Source: CAZBBB01 sp964490005
Lineage (GTDB): Bacteria; Planctomycetota; B15-G4
Assembly (NCBI GenBank): GCA_964490005.1
Contig: CAZBBB010000005.1
Location: 9,606 to 73,605, forward strand
Length of the DNA: 64,000 bases
Direction of reading: 5' to 3'
Below the pieces are notes generated by a model. That model was not told the origin of the DNA, did no database searches, and saw only the letters and a program-made list of their open reading frames with translations. The first letter of the stretch is position 1. Every line of letters starts with the position of its first letter. Of the stretch, positions 47,721-58,016 are shown in pieces. The position numbers and the translations under genes were made by a program.

Positions 47721-48197
47721 CTACAGGTCGAAGTACAGATCGCCGCTCGGCGCCACGCCGGCCACGTTGGCCCGCAGCTCGCCATTCGTCGTGCAGTAGA
47801 CCCAGGCCTCGCTGCCGGAAGGCGTGGCCGGCATGGTCGTGACCGTCTTGCCGGCGGTCGTGCCCGTCACCGCGTTGGTCGGAAAGCCGTTGCGCAGGTA
47901 GGGGCCGTACTTGGTGCCCGGCGCCCCGCCGGCATCGGTGCCCGTCGTCAGTTGCGTCACGAACTCGCTCCAGCCGCCCTGCCCGGGATAGACCTCGTCG
48001 TGCTGCACGCGGTACAGGCTGATGGCCTGGCGCACCGTGGCGAGGTCCGAGCGCAGGGCCGACTCCTTGGCTTCGGCGGTGACGCTCTGGAACTGCGGGA
48101 TCACGACCGCGGCGAGGATGCCGAGGATGATGACCACGATGAGCAGTTCCACGAGCGTGAAGCCCGCGGACGCGCGGCGGAATGAAGGGCGTGGCAT
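47721..48197 (-). CDS. GspG-like pseudopilin 2 (cluster B)
   Basis: 158 residues. Leader MPRPSFRRASAG then FTLVELLIVVIILGILAAVV with Glu at +5. The head has TKYGPYLRNGFPTNAVTG and ends SGSEAWVYCTTNGELRANV ... GDLYFDL. The N-terminal helix is nearly identical to pilin 3 (50097-50558), so these two are recent duplicates relative to pilin 1. Own sigma-28-like site. Confidence 0.93.
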   Translation of the reverse strand: MPRPSFRRASAGFTLVELLIVVIILGILAAVVIPQFQSVTAEAKESALRSDLATVRQAISLYRVQHDEVYPGQGGWSEFVTQLTTGTDAGGAPGTKYGPYLRNGFPTNAVTGTTAGKTVTTMPATPSGSEAWVYCTTNGELRANVAGVAPSGDLYFDL

Positions 48198-48239
48198 GGT
48201 CGAGTCCAGGGAGCCCGGGACGCCCGGGTCGGTGAGGCA

Positions 48240-48267
48240 GATCGTCCGTTCCACCGGCGGGCCTTGA
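48240..48267 (-). promoter_or_regulatory. Sigma-28-like promoter, site G (pilin 2)
   Basis: Minus strand: TCAAG (48267-48263), 16 nt, GACGATC (48246-48240). Predicted start near 48233, leader about 36 nt. Confidence 0.55.
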
Positions 48268-48286
48268 GACATTCGCGCCGCCATCC

Positions 48287-49438
48287 TCAGGGCTGCGTTT
48301 CGCCGGGCACGACGCCGAGCCAGGGGTCGTCCGCCGTGACCTGGCTGAGCACCGAGGCCGAGCGTTGCTGCAGGGGGCGATTGGTCGGGTAGACGGTCAT
48401 CGTGACCTGCGTCACGACCTCTTGGCTGGCCGTCGCGGTGAACACGTGCGGCCCCTTGATCGTGAACGGGACCGAAGAAGGCTGCACGACCCAGCTGCCG
48501 CCGCTCGCCATGAGGGCGACCTCGTCCAGGCTCGAGGAGGGCGAGACGACCGCGGCGGGGACGACGATCTTGCTGTTGCCGAGCGCCTTGAGCACCAGCG
48601 TGTAGCCCGTGCCCGGCTGCAGGACGGCCGAGAGGCCGAAGGGCGTGACCTGCGCCGGCACCTGCCAGCCGCCGCCCGCAGCGACGGCCTGCGGGAGAGA
48701 CGAACCCGGCACCTGCAGCGACGCGAGCACGCTGCCCGTCGGCTTGGCCTTGCCGGGGGCCCAGCTCTCGTAGAGCGAGATCTGGAACTGGTGCGCGCCG
48801 CTGCCAGCGACCCAGGCGACGGGCAGTTCGACGATCGACGACTGCACCGAGAGCACCTGCTCGTCGGGATCGATCTGCAGGGGCACGTCGCTCTTGAGCA
48901 CCGGCGTCGTGAAGCCCAAGGCGAGCTGGCCGCCGGCCGGGACCTCGAGCGCGAGCGGCGCGGCGGCGGACTTGGAGTACCACGCGCCGTCGGCGAGCAC
49001 CTCGGTGGCCTCGCGCAGACGCGGCGCCGTCGCCACGTCGATCGAGAGATCGAGGATGTCGTCGTGCAGCACGGCCAGGTCGCCGTTGGGCCGCTTGATC
49101 CAGAACTTCTTGCCCTCGAGGTAGTACTCGGTCACGGCGCCGCCGGGTTCGGTGATCTTGAGCCGCTTGGCGCTCGGCTTCTCGACCAGCCAACCCTCGC
49201 GGATGCTGCGCGTGATCTGGCGCAGCACGGGGTCGATCTCGGAGGTCACGCCGGCCTTCTTCTCGAGGTAGTCGAGATTGCCGGTGTACCCGAAGGTGTT
49301 CACCGCCATCGCGGTGAGCAGCATCGCGCCGAGCACGCTCGCGAGCAGCAGTTCGGGAAGCGTGAAGCCGGCGCAGGTGCGGTGCGGCGAAGAATCGCCG
49401 AGCGCCGGCGCGAGCGGGTCCTGGTGCGGAGTCGTCAT
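48287..49438 (-). CDS. GspJ/PilW-like large minor pseudopilin (cluster B)
   Basis: 383 residues; GAGG 9 nt before the ATG. Prepilin site CAG then FTLPELLLASVLGAMLLTAM, Glu at +5. After the helix come an EKKAGVTSEIDPVLRQITRSI stalk (cited in part) and a long beta-rich head with KFWIKRPNGDLAVLHDDILDL. It ends DDPWLGVVPGETQP, a tail shared with the protein at 52136-53437 (EDPWLGAIPGETAP), marking them as paralogues. Expected at the pseudopilus tip. Confidence 0.85.
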   Translation of the reverse strand: MTTPHQDPLAPALGDSSPHRTCAGFTLPELLLASVLGAMLLTAMAVNTFGYTGNLDYLEKKAGVTSEIDPVLRQITRSIREGWLVEKPSAKRLKITEPGGAVTEYYLEGKKFWIKRPNGDLAVLHDDILDLSIDVATAPRLREATEVLADGAWYSKSAAAPLALEVPAGGQLALGFTTPVLKSDVPLQIDPDEQVLSVQSSIVELPVAWVAGSGAHQFQISLYESWAPGKAKPTGSVLASLQVPGSSLPQAVAAGGGWQVPAQVTPFGLSAVLQPGTGYTLVLKALGNSKIVVPAAVVSPSSSLDEVALMASGGSWVVQPSSVPFTIKGPHVFTATASQEVVTQVTMTVYPTNRPLQQRSASVLSQVTADDPWLGVVPGETQP

Positions 49439-49466
49439 GGGTGTCGCCTCGTGGTGTACCGACCGG

Positions 49467-49493
49467 AATCGGATCCGGACGGGGGCGACTTGA
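49467..49493 (-). promoter_or_regulatory. Sigma-28-like promoter, site F (GspJ-like gene)
   Basis: Minus strand: TCAAG (49493-49489), 15 nt, TCCGATT (49473-49467). Predicted start near 49460, leader about 22 nt. Confidence 0.6.
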
Positions 49494-49549
49494 TGGCCCG
49501 CCGGATTCGGGGGGCCGAAGCGGGGGACGCGCCGCGCGCGCCCGCCGGC

Positions 49550-50068
49550 TCAGTACGACGTGACGAGCGCCGTGGCCTTGTCGAGCGTGAAGCTGCGGCT
49601 GGCCGTGAGGCACTTGACGACGACGGTGCCGCCCGCGACGGGCAGCCCCTGGCCGTTGAACACGGCCGCCACGCCGGTGGATCCGAACGAGGCGGTCGTG
49701 ATGTCGATGTTGCGCGGCTGGTCGGGCCGCAGGAAGTCGACGATGTAGGCCGACTTGGTGAGCGGGTCGGTCACGGCGCTGCCCGTGCCGTCGACGACCG
49801 CGAGCCGCTCGGTGCGGACGTCGAAGACCACGCCGTGGGTGCTGCGCGAAGAGCGAGCCAGGCTGGCCGCGCGCGAGAAGGCGTCGCGCACCTGCACCTC
49901 GACCAGGTCGAGGCGGCTGTCGTAGCCCGTGCCGAAGCTCGGCGCGGCGATGGTCGACAGGATGCCCATGATGGCGAGCACGACCAGCAGCTCGACGAGA
50001 GTAAAGCCGGAGGCCCGGCGGGAGGTTTGCCTCCCGCCGGGCCCTGATCCGGAGACGCTGGCGGTCAT
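49550..50068 (-). CDS. GspH/FimT-like pseudopilin (cluster B)
   Basis: 172 residues from the ATG at 50068; a GTG at 50086 is an alternative. Leader ends RRASG, then FTLVELLVVLAIMGILSTIA with Glu at +5. The body (VRDAFSRAASLARSSRSTHGVVFD) matches GspH/FimT and the cluster A paralogue at 20050-20535. It lies 28 nt after pilin 3 with no room for its own promoter, so it is probably co-transcribed from site E. Confidence 0.88.
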   Translation of the reverse strand: MTASVSGSGPGGRQTSRRASGFTLVELLVVLAIMGILSTIAAPSFGTGYDSRLDLVEVQVRDAFSRAASLARSSRSTHGVVFDVRTERLAVVDGTGSAVTDPLTKSAYIVDFLRPDQPRNIDITTASFGSTGVAAVFNGQGLPVAGGTVVVKCLTASRSFTLDKATALVTSY

Positions 50069-50096
50069 GGGGCCGTTCGGCGTCACGTGGTCCGGA

Positions 50097-50558
50097 TTAC
50101 AGGCTGTAGTAGGCCGTGCCGCTCGGACCGGTGCCGGCGACGTTCGCGCGGAACTCGCCGGTGCCGGTGGCGTACGCCCAACCCTCGGTGCCCGAAGGCG
50201 TCGCGGGCATCGTGGCGGCCGACTTCACGGCGTTGCTGCCGTTGATCGGGTTCGCGGGGAACGCGTTGCGGATGTACGGACCGTACTTCGTGCCCGTGGT
50301 GTTGCCCGCCGCGTCCGTCTGCAGCGTCAGCTGGTTGACGAGCGAGGACGGGAAGGTGTCGGCGTGCTGGACCTTGTACAGCTCGATGGCCTGGCGGATC
50401 GTCGCCAGGTTGCTGGCCAGGGCGGCTTCCTTGGACTCGGCGGCGGCCGTGTTGAACTGCGGGATGACGACCGCGGCGAGGATGCCGAGGATGATCACCA
50501 CGATGAGCAACTCGACCAGCGTGAAGCCCGACTGGCGGCGGGAAAGAGGACGCGTCAT
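50097..50558 (-). CDS. GspG-like pseudopilin 3 (cluster B)
   Basis: 153 residues; GGAG 10 nt before the ATG. Leader MTRPLSRRQSG, then FTLVELLIVVIILGILAAVV with Glu at +5. The head has TKYGPYIRNAFPANPINGSN and ends GTEGWAYATGTGEFRANVAG ... AYYSL. Unlike pilins 1 and 2, it lacks the Cys in the EAWxYC motif (WAYATG). Own sigma-28-like site. Confidence 0.93.
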   Translation of the reverse strand: MTRPLSRRQSGFTLVELLIVVIILGILAAVVIPQFNTAAAESKEAALASNLATIRQAIELYKVQHADTFPSSLVNQLTLQTDAAGNTTGTKYGPYIRNAFPANPINGSNAVKSAATMPATPSGTEGWAYATGTGEFRANVAGTGPSGTAYYSL

Positions 50559-50625
50559 TTCGATGTGTCTCCGGATGGATGGCGGGTTCCGCCACCGCGG
50601 CGGGCCCTTGGCTTGCGGGAAAGGC

Positions 50626-50652
50626 TTTCGGCATCCCGCGAGGCGGACTTGA
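50626..50652 (-). promoter_or_regulatory. Sigma-28-like promoter, site E (pilin 3 and GspH-like)
   Basis: Minus strand: TCAAG (50652-50648), 15 nt, GCCGAAA (50632-50626). Predicted start near 50619, leader about 60 nt. Confidence 0.65.
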
Positions 50653-50694
50653 GCGGCCCTGCGCCCAAAAAAGAGGCCCTCTCCGAACGCGCCC

Positions 50695-51648
50695 TCAGGG
50701 CTGCTTGGGGAAGGCGAACTTCGAGATCACCGAGATCTCGGTCGCGCTGGCGCTCGCCGGCGGGAAGGCCAGTTGCCCGACGCCCCAGGCGGACAGCTCG
50801 AGCGCCGCGGGCCACGGCAGGGGCGTGCGGCCCCAGCCCGGCCGGTCGAGTCCGGCGGGGAAGGTGACGGCCGACGATCCCAGCACGTGGCCGTGGACCG
50901 CGCCCGTGCCCTGCAGCGTCACGCTCGCGCCGACGATCACGCCCTGGATCTCGATGCGGCTGCCCGCCTCGGCCACGAGGACGCCGTCGGGCATGACGAT
51001 GCCGCAGCCGGGCAGGATCGACCCGGAGGTCACGCGCACGCCGTTGCGCAGGTTCAGCCGCGTGGCCTCGATCGACTTGTAGGGCGGGCCGACGATCGCC
51101 GGTTCGCTCACGATGCTGCCCTTCACGAGCACGTTGTCGAGCGTGATCGTGCTGGCGCGCGCGAGCACCAGCGTGCCGTCGATCACGACGTCGCTGAGCG
51201 TCGTCGTGCCCGAGACCTTGGTCATCTTGGGGTCGGCGAGGGCCGTGGCGCCGGCGGTCTTCGCCAGCGTGGGCAGCGTGCCTTCGGACAGCCCGTAGAC
51301 CTTGGCCGTCGCGACGACGGTCGAGCCGAGGCCCGACTTGGTGGCGTCGGCGCGGATCGAGCGCTTGTCCGAGCCGAGGTCGGCGATCGAGAGCGAGACG
51401 GTCTGGTCGCCGGCCGTGATCGCGCTGCTGTAGCTGCTCTTGCCCGAGGCCATGACCTGCCGCGCGAAGGCCATGCTCGACTGCGCCGACTCGCGCGTGT
51501 TCGAGACCCACAGCGAGTCGCGCGACTCGCGGTACGAGGCCGTGACGTGGCGGGCGTAGGCGGCGATGCCGGCCACCATGAGGCTGCTCAGCATGAGCAC
51601 GACCACCATCACGTAGCCGGCGGAGGCGGGGCGGTGCGGCGTCTTCAT
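50695..51648 (-). CDS. GspK/PilX-like minor pseudopilin with beta-solenoid-like body (cluster B)
   Basis: 317 residues; ATG overlaps the previous stop (ATGA). Leader MKTPHRPASAG then YVMVVVLMLSSLMVAGIAAY without Glu at +5, as in GspK/PilX. The body has evenly spaced short strands: TTLSDVVIDGTLVLARASTI, TLDNVLVKGSIV, GVLVAEAGSRIEIQGVIVGA, GAVHGHVLGSSAV, reminiscent of bactofilin-type beta solenoids. Paralogue of 19031-20044 (shared YARH motif after the helix and the same domain order). Confidence 0.78.
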   Translation of the reverse strand: MKTPHRPASAGYVMVVVLMLSSLMVAGIAAYARHVTASYRESRDSLWVSNTRESAQSSMAFARQVMASGKSSYSSAITAGDQTVSLSIADLGSDKRSIRADATKSGLGSTVVATAKVYGLSEGTLPTLAKTAGATALADPKMTKVSGTTTLSDVVIDGTLVLARASTITLDNVLVKGSIVSEPAIVGPPYKSIEATRLNLRNGVRVTSGSILPGCGIVMPDGVLVAEAGSRIEIQGVIVGASVTLQGTGAVHGHVLGSSAVTFPAGLDRPGWGRTPLPWPAALELSAWGVGQLAFPPASASATEISVISKFAFPKQP

Positions 51649-52139
51649 GGATTGATCCACCACCACCAGGTGCCCATGTCGGTGTTGCGGAACTTGATCT
51701 GCACGGTGAGCTTGTAGAGCGTCGTCGACGACTTGCCCGCCGCGAGCACCGACTCGCTCACCGGCTTGCTCGTGTCGGTGAAGTCGAAGGTCTGGACGTC
51801 GACGAGCTGCTGCCAGAACTCGGCGTCGGGGAGGGCCTGCTTGGCCGAGTTGATCGGCGGCGAGAGCTTGGCGCCGTCGAGCGAGTCGAGAGCCAGGATG
51901 TCGGCCGCGCCGGTCGCGGCGAGCTTGCCGCTCGGCGTGGTCGGCAGCGACTGCGCCAGTTCGTGGATCTCGCGCGCATAGACGGCCGCATTCACGGGCT
52001 GCTCCTCGAGGATGTGCTTGGCCGTGCTGGCCTGAGACAGGCCCCACGACGCCGACACGACGACCATCGAGACGAGCACCGAGGCCACGAGCACCTCGAT
52101 GAGCGTCAGGCCGGCCGTGCGCGCGCGCGCGGTGCTCAC
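51645..52139 (-). CDS. Minor pseudopilin, GspI-like (cluster B)
   Basis: 164 residues; overlaps both neighbours by 4 nt. Leader MSTARARTAG, then LTLIEVLVASVLVSMVVVSA with Glu at +5, the GspI-type start. The body has YAREIHELAQSLP, LDGAKLSPP and ends in a run of Trp (GTWWWWINP). Paralogue of the first gene of cluster A. Lies between the GspJ-like and GspK-like genes, matching the I-J-K tip-complex set of type II secretion. Confidence 0.86.
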   Translation of the reverse strand: MSTARARTAGLTLIEVLVASVLVSMVVVSASWGLSQASTAKHILEEQPVNAAVYAREIHELAQSLPTTPSGKLAATGAADILALDSLDGAKLSPPINSAKQALPDAEFWQQLVDVQTFDFTDTSKPVSESVLAAGKSSTTLYKLTVQIKFRNTDMGTWWWWINP

Positions 52140-53437
52140 GGGGCAGTCTCCCCCGGGATGGCGCCCAGCCAGGGGTCCTCGGCCATCGACTGGCCGAGCA
52201 GCATCGAGGTCGCGCTGCGCACCGGGCCGGCGTTCGGCGTGAGCGAGATGACCACGCGCGAGGCGACGTCGGTCTTGCTCGTCTGCGTGGCCGTCGCCAG
52301 GCCGTCGATCGACCAGCTCGCCTCCCAGGGCTGTTCGGCGAAGCCCGAGTCGTCGTCGACCGCCAGGCCCGAGCCCTGCGCCGACGCGACGGGGTAGCCG
52401 GCGAGGGTCAGCGCGCCGATGCCCGTCTTGCGCAGCACGAACGTGTACGCCGTGCCGGGGAGCAGCTTGGCGGCGAGCGGGGCGATGTCGATCGGCACGC
52501 TCAGCGTTGGCGGCGTGACTGCCGAGCCGCCGTCGTCATCGTCATCATCGTCGTCGCCGCCGCCGCCCTTGGTCTTGAAGTGACCGAGCTTCTTGCCCTT
52601 GCCCTTGTCGGTGCCCTTCTTCTTGCCCTTGCCCTTCGAGCCCGAACCGCCGTCGTCATCGTCATCGTCGTCGTCGCCGAGGCTGATCACGGCCAGCGGC
52701 AGCGCCGCGGCGGCCACCGTGACCTGCCCGAGGCTGGGGCCGTCGGGGCGCGCGTCCCCCGGCGCGCGCGCGCGGTGCAGGTCGATCGTGAGCGTGCCCA
52801 GCGTGGGCGGCACGCCCGCCAGCAGCAGGTTGATCACCGACGGCGTGCCGTGCACCACCTGCTCGGTGACGCCCGGCAGCTTCTGGAACACGGCCGCCGC
52901 CGTGGAATCGACCATGAAGCCGAGCGCGATGTCCACGCCCGGCTCGAATACGAGCGCTTCGGGCAGCACGCCCGCCGGCGGAGCGTTGGTGAACAGGTTG
53001 CTGGCGCGCGTGCTCGGCGCGGCCTCGCGCAGGCGCGAGGTCGACTCGATGGTGAACGAGACCGTCTTGAGATCGGTGGCCAGCGTGCCCTTCGTGCCGT
53101 CGGGTTGCGTGACGCTCAGCACGCCGTTGTCGAAGGCGTAGGTCGTCTGCGCGCCGGTGGAGTCCGAGAGCACGAGCTTGCGGGGGTTGTCGGAGCTGGC
53201 CCACCACGCGAAGCGGGCCTCCTCGGCGATGGTCGCGAGGGCGACGTCGAGCTGCGAGTCGCTTTCGTCGGTGAGGTACTCCATCTGCCGGCCGAACATG
53301 CCGGCCGAACTGGCCGTGGCGACGAGCAGCAGGGCGCCGAGCGTCGCGGCGATCATGAGTTCGACGAGCGTGAAGCCGCGCTCGCGGTCCCACGGCCCCC
53401 TCGGCCGACGCGCGCGCGGTGGCAGATGCGTTTCCAT
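52136..53437 (-). CDS. GspJ/PilW-like minor pseudopilin with poly-Asp / Lys-Gly / poly-Asp insert (cluster B)
   Basis: 433 residues from the ATG at 53437. Prepilin site RERG then FTLVELMIAATLGALLLVAT with Glu at +5; a PilW-type stalk follows. Residues 255-302 form an unusual insert: eight Asp, a 32-residue Gly/Lys-rich stretch (GSKGKGKKKGTDKGKGKK and on) and another eight Asp, bounded by Gly. The tail EDPWLGAIPGETAP is shared with the gene at 48287-49438, which lacks the insert. First gene of cluster B, driven by site D. The insert could bind cations or the cell surface; this is inference. Confidence 0.85.
   Translation of the reverse strand: METHLPPRARRPRGPWDRERGFTLVELMIAATLGALLLVATASSAGMFGRQMEYLTDESDSQLDVALATIAEEARFAWWASSDNPRKLVLSDSTGAQTTYAFDNGVLSVTQPDGTKGTLATDLKTVSFTIESTSRLREAAPSTRASNLFTNAPPAGVLPEALVFEPGVDIALGFMVDSTAAAVFQKLPGVTEQVVHGTPSVINLLLAGVPPTLGTLTIDLHRARAPGDARPDGPSLGQVTVAAAALPLAVISLGDDDDDDDDGGSGSKGKGKKKGTDKGKGKKLGHFKTKGGGGDDDDDDDDGGSAVTPPTLSVPIDIAPLAAKLLPGTAYTFVLRKTGIGALTLAGYPVASAQGSGLAVDDDSGFAEQPWEASWSIDGLATATQTSKTDVASRVVISLTPNAGPVRSATSMLLGQSMAEDPWLGAIPGETAP
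52527..52679. repeat. Direct repeat encoding the two poly-Asp tracts
   Basis: Two 33-nt copies at 52527-52559 and 52647-52679, exactly 120 nt apart and differing at one base, each encoding eight Asp plus flanking Gly. They suggest an internal duplication, and tri-nucleotide slippage could change tract length. Confidence 0.8.
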
Positions 53438-53517
53438 GTCGATTCGTCCCGGGTGTGTTCGTGCGCCGGACGAGCCGCAGGTACGGAGGACCTGCCCGGC
53501 ATGCTGCGTCGGGCTTC

Positions 53518-53544
53518 TATCGTGAACGCGCGACGGCGACTTGA
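53518..53544 (-). promoter_or_regulatory. Sigma-28-like promoter, site D (head of cluster B)
   Basis: Minus strand: TCAAG (53544-53540), 15 nt, CACGATA (53524-53518). Predicted start near 53511, leader about 70 nt to 53437. It overlaps the -35 element of the divergent glycosyltransferase promoter. Confidence 0.6.
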
Positions 53545-53569
53545 GCGGCCGGCGGGCGCCTGCCACGAT
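53541..53569 (+). promoter_or_regulatory. Probable leaderless promoter for the glycosyltransferase at 53577
   Basis: TTGAGC (53541-53546), 17 nt, CACGAT (53564-53569), then 7 nt to the GTG. The -35 half overlaps site D on the other strand. Confidence 0.4.
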
Positions 53570-53576
53570 CCGGCGC

Positions 53577-55193
53577 GTGGCGTCTCCAGGCATCGTCGCG
53601 GCGGCAGTGCTGGGCGCGGCGTGCGCCCTGCTCGGCGGCGCGCTGTTCGACCCGACGCCGCGCCTCGCCCCGGTGATGGCGGAGGCCGACGGCGTGCATC
53701 CGGCGCGCGCGGCACAGGCGTTCCGCAACGCCTACGCGCCCGGGGTCGGCTTTCCGGACAAGTACCCGCCGCTGGGTTCCTTCCTGCACGGCGCGGTCGT
53801 GCGCGTGCTCGACCCGGAGTTCACGGCGCAGGCCGACGCGCTCGTCGCGCTGGCGGAGGCGCCGCGCGAGCAGGCGCTGTGGGAGCGGCGGCAGGCCGTC
53901 GAGCGACTGCTCGCGGGCCAGCGCGCCCTGTCGCGCGCGGCGCAGGCGCTGGCCGCCCTGTTCGCCGCGCTGTGGGCCGCTTCGCTCGCTCGGCGCCTGC
54001 TGCCCGGCCCGGCGGCGCGCGGCGCGGCGCTGGCCGGCGGCGTCGCCGGACTGTCCGTCGCGCTCGGCTATCCGTTCCTGTATTACGGCGGCACGACCAA
54101 CGTCGACGCGCTGGCGCTGGCCGCCGGCTTGGGCGCGCTGCTCGCCGCCGAGCGCGGCCGCTGGGTGTCGGCCGGCGTCGCGGCGGGCCTGGCCGTCGCG
54201 ATCAAGGACCCCTACTACGTGCTCGCGGCGCCGCTGCTCGTCGCGGCCTGGGGGCGCGCGGCCAGTGAGCGGCGACGCGCGCTGCTCGCACTCGTGACCT
54301 CGGGCGGCGCGTGCTGGGCGCTCGCGTCCGGCGCGCTGACCACGCCGACGACCTGGTGGGAGCACCTGCGCTACCTCGTGAGCGGCGGCGTCGCCGGAGT
54401 CGAGCGCATCGACGCCGCCGATCCCGCGCAGTGGTGGGCCCTGATGCGGCTCGTGGGCCGGCACTGGGTCGGCACGTTCGGCACGCTCGGGACGATCGCA
54501 GCCCTGTGCGGCCTGGCGGTCGCCGCGCGCCGGCGCGGCGCCTCACTGCTCGTCGCGCTGCTCGCCGCTCCGCTGCTGTTCGTCGCTCCCGTCGGTTTCG
54601 CGTACGTGCGCTTCAGCCTGCTCCCGCTGGCGGTGCTCGGCGTCGGTCTGGGCCTCGCCGTCGCGTGGGTCGCGGGCGCGGCCGCCGGGCGCGCGGGCGC
54701 GGCGCGGCGGCTCGGCGCCCTGCTGCTGCTGGGCGCGATCGTCGCGTCGGCCGCGCATGACGGCGCGCTCGACTACCACCGGCACGTCCACGGCCGTCCC
54801 GACGCGCGCGCGCAGGCGGCTGCGTGGGTCGCGGAGCACGTCCCCGCGGGCAGCTCGATCACGCTGCTCGCCGACGAGCGCCGTCACGGCCCGCCGCTCG
54901 ATCCGTTCCAGCTGCGCGTGGCGGCCTTCGGGCTCGACCAGGCCGCCGCGCAGCTCGCGTCCTGGCAGGCGCAGCCCGTCGCGCAGCGCCCCGACTACGT
55001 GCTGTGGATGAGCTTTCCGGTCGAGTCGACGGCCGGCCGCGTGCGCGCGCCGCCCGCCGCGCCGGCGCTCGGCGAACGACCGGGCGGCATCTACGAGGTG
55101 GCGGCCGTGTGGGGCGCGCCGAGCGGCGCACGGCCCGAGTCGACGCTCACGCTGCGCCCGACGATCGCGCTGCTGCGCCGGCTCGGCCCCTGA
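53577..55193 (+). CDS. Polytopic membrane glycosyltransferase-like protein (GT-C/GT39-like)
   Basis: 538 residues from the GTG at 53577; a TTG at 53541 would overlap the promoter. About ten hydrophobic helices. The first loop carries Asp/Glu followed by GFPDKYPPLGSFLHG, like the YxPPL motif of PMT-type enzymes, and a later GGTTNVDALAL loop. The C-terminal soluble part is short (AWVAEHVPAGSSITLLADE). Same superfamily as 9516-11021 but clearly divergent. Donor and acceptor unknown. It stands beside pilin cluster B, so pilin glycosylation is a possibility without direct support. Confidence 0.7.
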   Translation: MASPGIVAAAVLGAACALLGGALFDPTPRLAPVMAEADGVHPARAAQAFRNAYAPGVGFPDKYPPLGSFLHGAVVRVLDPEFTAQADALVALAEAPREQALWERRQAVERLLAGQRALSRAAQALAALFAALWAASLARRLLPGPAARGAALAGGVAGLSVALGYPFLYYGGTTNVDALALAAGLGALLAAERGRWVSAGVAAGLAVAIKDPYYVLAAPLLVAAWGRAASERRRALLALVTSGGACWALASGALTTPTTWWEHLRYLVSGGVAGVERIDAADPAQWWALMRLVGRHWVGTFGTLGTIAALCGLAVAARRRGASLLVALLAAPLLFVAPVGFAYVRFSLLPLAVLGVGLGLAVAWVAGAAAGRAGAARRLGALLLLGAIVASAAHDGALDYHRHVHGRPDARAQAAAWVAEHVPAGSSITLLADERRHGPPLDPFQLRVAAFGLDQAAAQLASWQAQPVAQRPDYVLWMSFPVESTAGRVRAPPAAPALGERPGGIYEVAAVWGAPSGARPESTLTLRPTIALLRRLGP

Positions 55194-55231
55194 TCTCCGG
55201 CGCGGGCCCCCTCGCGACCCGCAGCAGGGCG

Positions 55232-55307
55232 TGGTGGACGATAGGGGGGTCGAACCCCTGACCTCCTGGATGCCATCCAGGCGCTCTACCAACTGAGCTA
55301 ATCGCCC
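55232..55307 (-). tRNA. tRNA-Ala (anticodon GGC)
   Basis: Complete cloverleaf on the minus strand: acceptor GGGCGAT/ATCGTCC with one G-U pair, D arm GCTC/GAGC, anticodon stem CCTGG/CCAGG with loop ATGGCAT (anticodon GGC), T arm AGGGG-TTCGACC-CCCCT, discriminator A and encoded CCA. 76 nt including CCA. Confidence 0.97.
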
Positions 55308-55489
55308 GTGCAGACGCGTCAAGCGCGGGGCAAAACCCTACGGTCCGCGCGGTTGTCGACGCAAGAGGCGAGCGGCGAGGTTCGGCGGCGGGTCCCGCTC
55401 CGCCGCGGTTTGCCGCGGGCCGCGCCTTCAGGCCTCCGCGACGCGGCGGTATCCTGCGCACGCTTCGCTCGCCCGCGCTCGGGACCTCG

Positions 55490-58000
<2,511 letters not shown>

Positions 58001-58016
58001 TGGCCGCCCTCGCGCC

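Noticed and set aside
52501..52700. CRISPR-like or tandem repeat array
   Set aside because: Only two copies of a GAC/GAT-rich tract inside a coding sequence; they encode poly-Asp and no spacer pattern exists.
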